A DNA stretch of 64,000 bases, from the NCBI GenBank assembly GCA_000310025.1, contig FN649759.1, positions 465,338 to 529,337 of the forward strand. The letters run 5' to 3'. A program made the position numbers and the translations under genes. Numbering within the stretch: the stretch's first letter is position 1; the number at the start of each line of letters is the position of its first letter. The notes under the pieces were generated by a model. That model searched no databases, was not told the DNA's origin, and worked only from the letters and a program-made list of their open reading frames with translations. Of this stretch, positions 44,861-58,900 are shown one piece after another. Source of the stretch: Ectocarpus siliculosus (taxonomy: Eukaryota > Sar > Phaeophyceae > Ectocarpales > Ectocarpaceae).

Positions 44861-47800
44861 GATTTTCTAGCGCTTGGGGAAGGTCATGTATACCATGCGG
44901 GGAAAGGTGCATTACTGTCGCGGGCTGTGTCCCAATGGCAGGAGTAGGAGGCTTGCCTCGCATTCTTGTCTTCGCCTTGGCCTTCCTGATAAGTGCGGCC
45001 GTTGTGATCCGCCGTGATAGCAATGGTTTGTGTTGGATGGGATTTATTTTCGAGGGGTTTTGCCCGGGCGCCGGGTTTCCCCTCGACCACCGTATTGGCA
45101 TTTTATTGATGTATCCGGGGTGTTTTTGCCCCACTGATGGTTAGTCACTTGCGTGAAGAACCAGGGAGGGTGTTCGTGGGTCTACGGACATGGTTTGGAT
45201 ATGTTAGCCGTACGTACAAGTGTGACGCAGATGGTGTAGAACCTTTTAGGTAGGGGTACGGTGATGATGCACCGGGGCCCCCTTTTGTTGTGTGCAGCAG
45301 CCCTGCTGCCACTCCTCCTTTCTGAGCACGACAGCGCCCTGGGTACGGGCGTTGCCTCACCGTCTGAAGTTAATACACTACACAAACAATACCCGATAAG
45401 TACGCGGAGTACGGCCGACAAACATGACCTTGTGTTGTGGGCCGTTCCACTGAGATTTCCCCAAAAAGTGTTTTGGAGGGGGGTGATGCCGGACAGCCCC
45501 CCCTGGGAAAATACCTCTGGCTGATACACCAGCGCTTTGCTTCATCTACAGTTAGCGTCTCTTGTGTGCAGAGCTCGTGGCACGTTGCAACACACACCAG
45601 AAAATGTTTTTGTGCATTCGTTTGCTTTTCTACTGCCGCACCTGTTGCGGAACACTTTTGCTTCTCTTCTTCCCCCCCCCCCAAACAAAAATAACAGATG
45701 ATTATCTACGACGCCTTTGCTACTGATGTATGGACATGCATGCCGTCGTGCCGAGGCATCGGGGATAGCGGGCGTTTCTCCCAGACCGAGATCGAGACCG
45801 CCTTGGTCGGCCACCGAGATGACCGGGGCCGGTGGTGGCGGCGGAGGCGGTGCTGCTGGGGATCATCAGGGCGGGAAGACCGGGGGCGCAGTAGGGGAGG
45901 GGGGGAGGGGCGGGGGCGCTATAGACGGAGAAGGCGGTGGAGATGTGGCTGCTCGAGCAGCCCGTGTTCTCGGCTCGCGACCTCAACGGGTATGTACGTT
46001 TTCGATTGGCTGTCATGATATACGTTTTTTCGCTACGGCAGGCCTTGCAGTCGGTGGTGTTTATACCCTGTGGGGTACACATCATTGGACTGGCGCAATT
46101 GTTGGAGCCTCACACTCGGACAACCTATCGCATCCCGCGTGCTTTCACAAGGCTTCCAAGGCCGACAATTTTTTCTTCCGTCTAATATACCAGACAGCAG
46201 TGGCAGTGGTTGAGGGACGAAGACGTCTTGTCTTTTTCTTGCGAAGACAGATGCTTGTCCTCCTCGCGGACGAGTGATGACGGTTCAGCTAGCGCAAACG
46301 TCTCGCTAGGCGCGCAGAGGAGGAGACAGATACCGGAGCAACATTAACATTGTCCCGCAATATCCGCCATGCTTTTGGGCTGATCGACGGCGGTTGTATT
46401 ATCGAGTTCATGGATCACGGTGTGGCATCCTACCTAGCATTGGTTAGAGACAGTGCCGCAACGAACATTGCTAGCATTGATCCACCGCAGGTGGGGGGCG
46501 TGAGTGGCCGTTGCCTTCCGAGAAAGAAATAGACTTACGGCTGTTTTCACCGTCGTGATACCACAAAATTCAGTCCACTTACGGCGCGATACTGCTGTTC
46601 TCTCTCACCATGCAGTGCCGAAAAGCGACTTCGGACAAAAGTTTACATGAAAACTACGAACACTCAAGCCTCTTCGGCGAATCCCCGAAACAGTATTTGG
46701 GACGCGCGGTCCCGACATTCGCCTCGGTTTACAGAGAGCGAGGGCAATCGTCCCGCAAGAAGAACTGCGTGTCTCCTCACGTGAGAACAGGAGGGCCAGG
46801 CAAAAAGCAAGCGGAAGGGTGGACCAGGCCAGTTTTGGCGCGTTCGCTCAAGACGTGGATCTACGGTAACTGCAATTCGCGAACAAAGCGAGAGGGCAGC
46901 ACCGCAAGAACAAACCGCAGATTGGAGGGATTGGCCGGGGTCGTTATTGTTATTATAGTGTATCGAAAAGAAGAACGAAACCATTCTAAAAAAACTCGCG
47001 CTCTCCCGTTTGTTCGTTGCGAGTACGTGCTGTAGTAACTAAAAGGTGACTTGTGGTTGTTGGTGGTGTTGTGTTTTTTCTGTGTTTTTTGTGTTGAAGC
47101 CATCTTAGAACCAAGCGCCCGAAAATAACTTGGGTCTATTTGTGAGGAACGGCTTGGCAGATGCAACCCCTGAGGTGAATACACCCCGGCCTTGGGATAC
47201 AGGGGTACAACCAGGTGAATTTTGTAGTAGCAGTATTTTTGTGCTGCCTTGATTGTGGTCTTGGATTTTTTTTTTTCGTCTGGCATCACGTGCCGAGCAG
47301 GAGCAATGGGTTCCATACACTCGACCAGAACCGGACTCGAATGAAGGAGCTCCTTGTGGAGGTTCGGTGTACAGTAGAGGCACTTGTATGCAGTGTTGGA
47401 CAAGTATGTACAGCCCTTTTCAACTCTTCGGTTGGGCCAACAAGTCCGTCTTCCACTCCTCCCTTTGCGCTCCCATTCTTCGTAGTCATGTCTTTTGGCA
47501 TTTACAGAAACCGGAGCAAAACTGGCAGAGTTTCCTGAGGGACGACCTCGAGATGTTCGAGGCAAGGCACGGATCTACGGACGCCGAGCCTGCTTCTTCG
47601 GAGTCCCGCAAACAACTTGGACGGAAGCAGCGAAGGTGGAGCGGGATGTGCCATGGCAAACGGGGGTACTGTAGGGAACTAAAAGGTTTATGACCTCCTG
47701 GAACAAGGATGAGGAGGAGGCTAGCCCACAACGCGAGCACTCAAACGATACAACAAGCCCGGCAACAACACGGACATGACAACAACCAGTGGGGCGGGCG

Positions 47801-49941
47801 GGAGGCAGCAGACGGACGAGACGGCGAGGGTAGAGAGCAAACGAGACGAGGCGGAATGAGTGGCGCGACATGTGCCGGATTGAACCCCTTCATTGACTAA
47901 TCCCCCTCTGCCCCCCCCCATCACTTCACAGTTGCACCAACGCCCCACGAGCGATGATGTGCCTTTGCTGTCTCGGGTGGGCGTTTTTGGTTTAAATTTT
48001 TGTCGCTACAATGGTGGTTCTGGCGTGTGTCTTTCTCTTCTTCTCCCTCCCTCTGTTTCCTTTTTCTTTCTCTTCCAGTCTAGGATTGCCTCGCGTAGCG
48101 TGTCGAGGGGAGCGGAGGATTCTAGGCTATATGTTGTTGAAATCTTTTGACTTGCGGACCCTTCGGGTCCATTTTGTATTTTAGCGTATCTTTTTCGGGC
48201 GCGTTAGCCTGTGACCACGGGTATCGACCGCGTCAAGTCTTCGACTAGTACGGACAGATGAAGGTACTGGGTGGAGAGATCCGAACGGTTATTAGTGTGA
48301 AGACAGCAACAACAGCAGTGATACCATAGTTGTACCTGGCTCTGACTCGACCAAAAACACCGATTTGAAATAAATACAACCAAGCAGCAGACGCATTCGC
48401 TAAACAGGATCCATGACGTGAGAGAGTGCAACCCCCCCGAAAAACAATGCCGTTGATGTTGGTTTATCGCAATTTTACATGATGTTATCCTGCGAAACCA
48501 AGCCAAAATACTACAGGGTTAACTACCACTGACAGCAGTCCGTCGGATGTACAAACTAGATGTTACACACCTAAATATTCCTTTGCATAGCGAGCGGTGT
48601 ACACGATTCCTCCCCACCTCTTAACTCACACCACAACACACCCCGCAAAAGACCTGGTGAAGTCGCCAACAAACACGCAAACAAATAAAATCTACAAATA
48701 ATTCGCCGCCAGCGGTGGTAGTGTCTTTTCTCTTCCTTTCCTTGCCTTGTACATCACGAAAGCCACACCGATCCACCGCCCCGCCACGATCAGGGAACCG
48801 TACAACAGGAACAAAATAGGCATCATCACTGCACTACGGCGCCAGTCAAGCCATGCCTCATTGGCACCAAGAAGATGTGTAACCCATGTACCAGCCTCTA
48901 AGGGCGCTTTACGTGGCCTTGTCTTTGCCCAGCCTTGTGAGGGGGTGGGTGCATGTGCGTCTTGTACAAACCCTCCACAAATTTCGCCTGCACTCTCCAC
49001 CATCTCCCATCCTATAAGGCGGGAGACAGATGTCCTCTTCGCTCTGCGCGGGTGAGTTTACGGTGATCTCACCCACAAGTTCGCAAAAGCACCGAACCGA
49101 TGGCATCTCGAGCAACCAATCTAACGAAGGGAGATTGCATTCCGACTACATGTACGACACCATCCTCCGCCAAGAGGCAGCAACCAGTCAATCAACCCAT
49201 GGGCAGAACCAAACATCAACCTCATCGATGATGGTTCACAAGCAACTGTAGCCAAACGCCCTCACAGGGCGCTCGATCGATCAATTGCACCCCAGAGAAC
49301 AAGAAACAATCTCTGACTAGCTCAAATCGAAGCCCCGTGGCGCGAATCGTCTCGAAGCAAAGTCCAAAGTGCATACTAAATACTTTTCAGGGTACTAGAC
49401 CAAAGAGTGTGCGTCTTAAAAAAGCATAGACTACTGGAGTAAATGTTAATGTTTCATAGATGCCGAGAGAGAGAGGGGCAGGACACCAACTAATTAGACT
49501 ACCGCTGTGTGAGCACTCCACTCCACAGGGAAACAGCTAAATAGCCGAGATCGTTGCCGAAACACACACCCAGCTGCCAATGGTTATTCGTTGACTGTCG
49601 GACGACACAGCTTGCCTTCCGGGGATAATGAGGAGGCCAGCAACCGAAGAGCAACAACAAAAACAAAAGAGATACTGCGTACCAACACAAACACAGCTAC
49701 GTGTGCCGGGACTATACTGGTCGAATCGCCCCCAAGATTCAACATCATCGTTTTAGGGCTCTAAATTATTTTACCTTTTTCAAGGCAACAACAAAAAAAA
49801 AGTCTACGGGGAAAACCGAAAATGCGCCACGCCCTTTCCCCGCTCCCGCGTCTCTCAAAGCAACCTGTGCCGCCTTGTCGAGCCCTGTTAGCCGACCCAA
49901 CCTTGGAACCCAGCGCCGATGCTCGCGTTAGGGCTGCGTCA
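44861..49941. other. Retroelement 3' flank and unassigned sequence
   Basis: 44861 onward probably starts with the polypurine tract and 3' LTR of the second copia element (GCTTGGGGAAGG near 44873), with its end undefined. The longest ORF, 46861-47565 on the minus strand (234 codons), has scattered Cys and Lys but no recognised domain. A plus-strand frame over 47506-47640 (WQSFLRDDLEMFEARHG) overlaps it and looks equally plausible, so neither is called. Nothing recognised in 47700-49941. Confidence 0.4.
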
Positions 49942-52900
49942 TTACTCCTTGCCTTCCTCCAGAGAGACAGCAGGTGCCTCGTCACCCGCAACAGCAGCAG
50001 CATCACCAACAGCCGTACCCGAACCAGCAGAAGAAGCTCCTGCGCCTCCCTCCTCGACAGCAGCACCGCTGGGGTCCTCGTCGGCGCTATCTTTCGTTTC
50101 CTCGCCCCGCGGCGGCAATGTCTCCGCGCTAAACGTCTTGTCAAGCTGAGCACCGAGGGGAGCGGGAACGACCGGGACGGTTAGTGCAGACCACGCTCGA
50201 ACGATCTTAGGGATCGGGGTCGAGAACCTCGCTCCGCGCAAAGGGGATGATCGCACCACGTTGTCTTAAAATGGTCAAGCACCCTCGAGGCAGTCACACA
50301 GTGTTGATAACTCTCTCTGGAAGTGAAAGCACCAGAAACAAAATAAGTCATACGCATCTGTTATCCGTACGCAAATAAGTAAGCACAAGATGCGAACACC
50401 CTTAGCAGGATGCAGCGCACCCTTCACGCGACTCGCCGAATATCTCACGGTGCTTCGCGCTTGGTATGTGAGAGCCTGGTCCGGTGATAATCCGGCGTGC
50501 TCCGTCCCGGCCTTGTAGGGATGCGAGGTCAACGGTCTAACGACTACGGCATGCACGACTATGACTACACCCCCCCTGCGTCTCCCTTCTGTCCTCTCGC
50601 TTGTTCATGCACCCCTTCCCCTGCACGAGGACAACGATGCACGTCATGTGGTCTACCCTCCGGCACTCACGAGGACAACGATGCACGTCATGTTGTCGCC
50701 GCCGATGCCGGTTGTCCTTCGGGGGTCATCCGACATACACTCGTCCATCACCTCCTCGCAAACCTTCGACAGAGACATCTTGCCTACTCGGGCGCCGACA
50801 AAATCAACACACTATGCACCACGCACAGGACATGACATGACATGAATGCACAACACAAACAAAGGGGGGCACGCGAAGGAAGGAAGCGTAAGAGCACTTC
50901 ACGGTGGGGGGGGCGGGCGGGGGGGGGGGAATCGCGACCAAGCAATTCGAGAAGTAATGTGACGGGAAGAGCAGCGCACACGCAGCTTTCTGTATTCTGC
51001 ACATGTTTCTGTAACGGTGTATGCACCAGTCGACTACTACGTCCAAATGTTGAACAGCTTGTTTTCACAGCACGTACCAAACCGCAAACGTAACTGCTTG
51101 CGCACGGCTTGATGTACTTCGTTTCGTTTTTCGGGTGCATGTGCGCTAAAAAAAACGGATTGAACGGTGCGATGAACGAATACAATGCAATGGCATTGCC
51201 GCAGCATGACGTGCAGCATGACGTGCAGCATGACCTTCACATGGTTTCGAATGCCCTCATGGAGCTCTGACATCCATTTTCCAAAGGATAATTGCAATAA
51301 ACGGCCCTCGAGAATTGGCGATGCATGCGATATAAGATATTTTTCTCCTATTTATCTGTATCGTACTTCCCTCTCATAAACTGGAATAACATGGAATAAG
51401 AGAAAGCCGGACATAAGAGAGCGGTTTCGGCGTGTGCGACCCTCTCGTAACGTCGTGCCGGCAGATTGGGAGTGCATAAAATCAACCCGCAGGACACAAA
51501 CGGGGCAAGCTAACACGGAGTCTAGGCCTACAGAGAGGCGTGCCATCCTTTTCGAAACGCTTCCAACACCTACATCTAGTACAACCAACAGGGTGCAGCA
51601 GGAAGACACCTGAGGAGAAAAAAGCACGGAGCCGCGCAGCCGTGTAGGCAAGAGCACGGATAATAGTGGGAGCCGCCGTTCGTTCGCGGCTTCGCACTTG
51701 ACACGCATTGCTCTCGCGATCGATTAACACCCTACCTCCTGACTCGTCATGCAGTCCCAGACTCCGTCGCATGCAAGTATCATGAACCGGTCCTCATCGG
51801 TAACTTCCACCGACTTCAGGTCCGGCTCTGCCGTGATCATCTGGTCCGCCGGGGGTAGTCCCTTGTTGGCCTTATACTTGAGGTCACCGATAGACCTTGA
51901 CAGGTTCAGGTTACCGTTTACACGTCCTGCCTGAGGCGGGGGGGGGGAATGCCGGAAAATGGAAACCGTGCGCGTCGGAGCAAGGTCGAGGTGAGTGGGA
52001 GGCGTATACAGCAAAGGAGGTGAGCTGGGTGGTCAATCAGGCCATATATATGGGGCAGGGGGGACAGGAAACAGATGCTTGGAAAGGCGGAAACACGTGG
52101 AAGCCTGGGCAAGAACTGGAATTAATTAATGCTCCGCATGCCGACTCCCTGAGCGGGAATAAAGGCTGTGCGTACATTGCCAAGCGTGACCGCGAGGTCC
52201 TTGGCGGGCCCTGCCACTTCTGCATCCTCGAGGCAACTGCAACAGGCGCTGTCCCCCAAGACTTCATTCCTACCACGACCCAAACCCTAACCCGCTGTGA
52301 CCACCACGCTTTTTCTCCCTGAAAGCCCTCAGAAAACGTTCACAATATCTTACCCCTCTCCCCCTTACTGTAAACGAAAACACTGCCACACGCTGCACGC
52401 CACGCTGTGAGGGCTCACCGCATTAACAAAGCCTCCCGCTCCTTCGATCCGACGTTTCTCGGTGACAGACATTGGCTTGTGGTCGTGGGATAAGGCCACC
52501 GCCACACCTCCTCGGCACAGCACCGCCCTGCTTGTAGGACGCCGTTCGAAACGCGAGTCAGAAAGTGGGTTAAGGGTTGGGGGATAACGTGACTTCGAGG
52601 AGTGTTCCTGGGCACCGCGCACAGCGTTGGGGTGGACACGGGTAAAATGATGTCCGCTCAAGACAAGACGGCGTGTCTTTCCACTTTCTTTGGCCTAAAA
52701 AGCATGGGCTTCGCCTCGTTTCGCGTGCAGCACTCATCGAATTAGACATGTGTAACACTCACAAAATCATCATGATCATGGTGGAATGGCCGAACGAAGC
52801 GGGGGGGATGCACAACCCACCTAGAATCTCCCGCGTTGGCCACGTGCAGCACCTTCCCGACCATAAGGCAAACAACGCTGGTGCACCCGGCCTGCCGACG

Positions 52901-55900
52901 GCGAACAACAACGAAAACAAACACACACGACAAGCAAATTGGCAGATTACACTTCAATACATAGTTCACAGCAGGGTTAAAAACGATGCCGTTATGATGC
53001 TTTATTACAACACATTATAGCACAAAGAAACGAGAGTAGTGCTGTAAACTGGTGTCACGTCTTCAGGCTCTCCAAACCCTCTCAGCCCGGGCGCTGGATC
53101 CTTACGCCAAGTCCTGTCTGCGGCTCCCCGTCAGGGGGGGGCCGCGGAATATAATTCGTTATTCGACCCCCTATGTGTGAGTGGTTGTTTCTTTCTGGCA
53201 GAGACAGAGAGACAGAGAGACGGAGACATACACAAGGCGACAAAATAAAACGCGTCACACACACTTCCCAGCACCCCTTAGGCTGCCCGCCAATCAGCAT
53301 CGCATGGGTCGTGATGGACTCGGCATGTTATTGGATGCTTGCCTCGATGGCATGAAAAAGAGAGCTAGGTTTCTGAACAAACGCCGTTTGAACCACGAAA
53401 AAACGGAGGAATCGGAGCCAAAAACAGGCAGGCACCCCGAGAAACGAAGAAATCACCCTCACAAACAAACATACGATCATCCTTCCAAACGATCAAGCAC
53501 ACGGTTGCATGATGTGAAGACACAGCGCGACGTTTCTGCTGCAAGCGGGCTTGTCGTTGGTAATGGTAACGTCGTACAGAACGGTTGTCGATGCTCTGTT
53601 ATTATGTCAGATGACAGGACGTTTATTCGATGCAAAAGCCGCCTGTTCACTTGTATGCATACTTGTAGGGATGCCTCATTGTATGTATGCATGGCCGTGA
53701 ATATTTACACACATTCAACATCCCTACAGTACGTACCGCTAAAATAGTTCCACGACAACGATACCGCCACGGACGGTATGTACAAACACAACAGGCATCG
53801 CTAGATATGCAGGAGCTCGAACCTTGGTCGATGGGAGCTTCAGCAACAACACAACACCAGCATTAGGGTTCAGGGTTCAGGGTTAGGGTTCAGGGTTGGG
53901 CACCTGAATAGGGTGATCTTGGAGGCTGCACGTCGGAGCGTTCCCGCCCTGGCCGTGAACAATCGACGCGAGGCTCGACCCAAGCCCTAACCGAGGCCTT
54001 GCCGCCGCCCCCTCCCCCGGGGATCCGCCTCCCCCCCCGGCAGGGCTGGCGGTGACAACGACATCGTCCTCTTCCGACTCGTCACTGTCACCGAAGGTAT
54101 CCTCCCCCTGGTGAATACAGCAACATGACATGACATGGCAGCGTTTGGTCAGAGAGGGGGCTCAAGCGACAACGATGTCATGGGAATGTAAAAACGTTTG
54201 CGAAGCGAGCGTTTTTTTGCTGTTCCCGTACTCTCCTGAATCCTCTCTCCGACCTAGTGCTAACCCCAAGTTCGCGAAGCGCGAAGCGAGCGTTGTTTAT
54301 CTGTTTTCGTACTTTCTTGAATCTTCTCTTCGACCTAGCGCTAACCCCAAAGTTGCGAAGCGAGGTTGCACTATAATAGGTCGAAGAGAGGACTCAAGAG
54401 CGGTAGGGAACAGACGGAAAACGCTCGCTTGGCCAACTTGGGGTTAGCACTAGGTCGAAGAGAGGATTCAAGAGAGATCGGGAACAGACACAAAACGCTC
54501 GATTCGCAAACCAAACAGCGCTAGGTCGAAGAAAGGATCCACGAGAGATCGGGAACAGACAGAAAATGCCCGCTTCGCGAACCAAACATTGTTCCGGCGA
54601 TCGAAACCGAAGGTGGTCATGAATCTGATCTAGGTACAGTAGCGGACCGAAACATCTTGACAACAGACGGACGCTTCAGACCTCAGGAGGATAGGGCGAG
54701 CTCTCCAGGCATCGTAGGCACCGTTGGCATAATCGCAAACGACAAAACAAATCGAAAGCACATCACGTAAGAAAAGAGACTGTGGCTGAAGCGTCGAAAC
54801 TTAAAACGCAACACAAGCCCGATCTCGAACCAGCTTTGCAAGCCGCGATTACGCACACGATATTCGGGACCCCAAAGTGCCGGGTGCCGCTCACATGCGA
54901 GACACTGGTGTTAATAGCGTTCTTTCTCTGCACACATATTTTCATATTTTCCTCGGTGCGAACTTCGCCTGAAGAAAATCGAGCGCACACCCGCCGCCGG
55001 CTAGCTTTCATCGTACAACACTTCCCCTGCTGTGCTTCACGCCAATTAGGCCTGATACCTCCACCATACGGTAAGTTACCAACGGCGCCGTGTAGCACCA
55101 CCTTCCACGCCTTCTCTCCACCCCCTCACACGATTTACCAAGAGGGCTCCCGTTTCACCGCCACCACCATTGCCGGCCTACTGCCCTCGACACACGGCGC
55201 TAGAACTCGGTCTAGAGGATATGGCAATGCAGCACACTGACAAGGGTTGTACTGGTGCACTGACCTCCTCCTCGTCCTCCTCCTCCTGCCCCGCGCCTCC
55301 GGCCGGCAGCAACGCGCCCCTGTCCTCCCCCTCTTCCTTCTCTTCAGCTGGCGACGCCGCCGCTGCCGCCGCCGCCGCGCCCTCCCCGGACCCACCGGGC
55401 TCCCCCGCAGACACTGCCTCGCCCCCCATCCCCCCCTCGGACGGCGCTACCTGCTCGCTACCGTTACCGGCTCCTCTAGGTTTTCCACCACCGTCGCAGG
55501 CCGTGTCGGAGGGGAGGGGAGTGGGGCAGGTAGAAGCGTCGTCGTCCTTCCCGCCTCCTACGGAGGTAGGGTCGGAACCGGCACCGGTGGTGGCGGCGGC
55601 GTCAGCGGCGGCGTTGCGCTGCTGGTCTTTCCGGATGTCCAGGATCCGGTGGAAGAGCTCGAGAGCGTCGGCCATTTTGATCTTTCTGCCGCCGCCGCCA
55701 TTGGGCCCGCCGGAACCGAGCTCGAGGACATCGTTGTCGCCACTGTCTGCAGCGCTGGCATCCACGACACCAACCTTGTCCTTTCGATTGCGGTGCCCGC
55801 CGCTGCTGCCGTCGCCGCCGACCCCGGCATCCTCCTCATCGCTGTCGTAGTCCTGGCCTGAGCCAAGGATAGGGTTCGCCGCCGCTGATGTTGTCGTGGA

Positions 55901-58900
55901 CATTGTCGTGGACGTTTCGCGGAGGGCGGAGCGGAGGGGTGTGGTGAGTGAACTCCCAAAGCTTGAATGTCTCCATCCGCCCGTCGAGATGGGGATGATG
56001 ACAGGGATACACGTTCTGATATGGTACTGTAACGACTCTGTCTCAGGAGGCGTGGAGGAGAAAATAGCTGCATCGCACCGATAGAGACCGACTGCCTGAC
56101 GAGCGATGAACAAAACGCAGCCCATCCAGAGCGGATATTCTACGCTTTACATCTCGCCAGCACGGAACAGGGAACAGGCTTCTGTGGACAAGGGCGTTGT
56201 TGGGAGTATCTGGGAGAGCTAGCTAGCTTTCCGGTGGCGTGGTTCTAGAAACGATACGCGGATAATTGGAACCCCCTTGTCGCTGAGATATCAACGAGCT
56301 TCGCAATCGACTGCCACGCTTGGTCACAGCACTACAGCAGCGTCACATGGTTATGGGTTACACGACACCACCATAGGTAGAGCTTTCACAGCGCATGGCA
56401 ACAACCGCGTCCCGAAAAAATACAACAGCTCGTTTGAGGCTGACCCAAAACCACACTGCACCGCCACCACTTGGAGACACAGCATATTTTGACGGCGTGG
56501 GCACCATCGGGCTTGAAAGGGGCGGGTTACCTTTCGATGGTGGTTCCTCGGCCTCTTCATCGCTCGGGTTTTTCCTCGATCTGTCCGTGAAGAAAAGGCC
56601 ACACCGACAGCGTTGAGGCAAGGGGGCGAAGAGCCCAAACCGGGGGGTACGGGTTACACACAATGTTAAATCTTGCTGCACGTCTGAGCGCATGACGTCA
56701 AGTGAAGGTACTCTACACAGTAGGCACAAAACCGATATCTGGATGCTTGGGAAGTGCACGCGAGTCAAAATGTATGTACCGAGCGTGGACGTATGGACCC
56801 TAACGGACAAGGGGGCGAATTCCTTCCCAAGGCACGCGTACAGTATTAACGTCCAACGAATTTCTAGTTCCATGTTTCCTCCAGCCGTCATAGCCCGTCT
56901 CCCGCAACGACTCGGGCAGAGGCGATACTACGCGGAGGGCTTCCTGTCCGCGAGGACCCCAAGGCCTCCCCTCGGGGCCGTGAGCCTTCGGTTCTGTCGC
57001 GGGAAGCGCCCAGCAATCCTCAACTATCCCTCGTCAACAACTGAGTCGGTCAGCTTGGTTCACACAAACGTATGGTAGAAATCCCCGTACGTCTACCTCC
57101 GAATTACCTAGTCTGGAAGAGATCCGGCAAGGGTGAGCCTGGCCGCTTGCGAGGAGAAAGCAAAAGTGAAGGGGGGTGGCAAGTCCAACTCCGACAGCAA
57201 CACAACAAGACAGTACAACAACTCGCCTGTACTCCGCGAGCTCTTGACAGATAACCTTATACAGCTCCGCGGACGCCATCTCCGTCTCCATGTCCGCAAC
57301 GCCCGTTGTTACGCCCTCCTTCTCCTCACTTCTAGTCTCCTTTTCCTCCTCTCCTTCCTTGTCCTTGGTGGCATCGCCCCCAACCCCCCTCTCCGCCTCG
57401 CTTTGGCTCGATTCTCCCAGTGTCAACAACTGCTGAGCACCCCCGCTAGCCCTCGAAGTCTCGCCCCCGTCATGTCCGTCCGGCAGCATTCTTTGTGATG
57501 GCCCTCGTGACCGCACAAGTTCGGTAGCAGCCCCCTCTAGCAACTCGTCCATGCGATGGAATACCCTTGCCGATGGTTTTGAAGGAACGGTCGTGTCGGG
57601 GGGGGGGAGAGAGAATTGGTTAGATTTGCTACAGGCGCTTGGCACCTTCTACGGATAAGGCTGGGGTTAGCGTTGCTGGTGTGTCAACAGAACAGAACAG
57701 TTCCGATCAGAGTGAGGGGTAGACCAAATCCCCCGCAGCACACACCGTCAGGTCACAAGGCAAGGTCACAAGGCTTCGGCAGCCCCATCCCTCATGCGCA
57801 CCCAAGAATGTCTAGAGCACTCGGGCGCAAGATGTGGACATATGGTACACTAGTCACTTCGCCGGGATCCAAGTTCCCGATTCGTCACAACGCAAACCAC
57901 CGGCTATCGACCAAGGAACTGTACGAGGAGCGATGTGACAAATGGCCCTCGCTACGGGAACGAGCCAGACGCGGGCGTTTCGATGGCCACGCACTCCGAA
58001 CCGTGGTAAGCATCAAGCAATCAAGCACGGCGGTCGTTCTCGCCAAAAACCTCCATCATGCCATGGATCCAAGTTACCTCGCCAAGGCTCTCGGGTAGTC
58101 TCCGCTTCTGTACTCCTCAAGCTTGACCAGCTCTTTTGCCATGTGCTCCTGCACGAACAAGGCCACTTCCTTGCCTGCGGTGATGATACAGCAGGGGCAG
58201 GGGTCTTAATTGCTGCCCCCCCCAAGGAATTTGACCAGTGATCACCATTTCTTGCAGAGACCATACTCCTGAGAAACTCCACCAACAGAGTCGAGCACCG
58301 CTGAACTACGGTTTGACATAAGGCTTAGGTTTATCTTAGCGCGTTGTGGCCTGGTGGAGTGGGGGAGAGAGAAAGGTCAGGCTGCACTTTCGCGAAACAT
58401 GTCAAGCTTTCAACAAAACACCAAGTCGGACAAAAAACGGGATCGATATGCGGCAGACTTTGGAAAAAAATAACCTAGTCCACGCCGATACAGGGATCGA
58501 TGGTACTGCGGTCGCTGCGGCTCAAGAAGGACTGCAGACCTTACTGCGATGGAGGCTTCATATATAGCTTGCTGGCTGACTTCAAACCTAGAGCTAATGG
58601 GGCAATCAAAACGATCGAAGCCTCCCGCTGACTGACTCTCTTTCAGGGGGAGCCTGCCCTTCGCAACCACACAGCTACCACCGCACCGCGTGGTGATGGT
58701 GCTGTACTTGTGCACAGGACACGCTAGACACACCCACCCGTCTCCTAACAAACATCAAACATCTCAGCGAGCGCTACAAGTATTGTAGCTCAAAAAGGCA
58801 AGCTTTTCCGTTCGGCTCTTAGGGTTAGGGTTAGGGTGTTCTGCCAAGACAGTGCCACAGTTCTCTCTTCTTCCGTGGCTAGAAACATCTATGTCGGCTG

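Noticed and set aside
46861-47565. 234-codon minus-strand ORF, considered as a piggyBac-type zinc-binding tail
   Set aside because: Cys spacing does not fit, and an overlapping plus-strand frame is as plausible.
55170-55861. Two plus-strand ORFs of over 200 codons
   Set aside because: Antisense to the acidic/Gly-rich PP2C exon 55265-55852, which joins in frame to both phosphatase neighbours.
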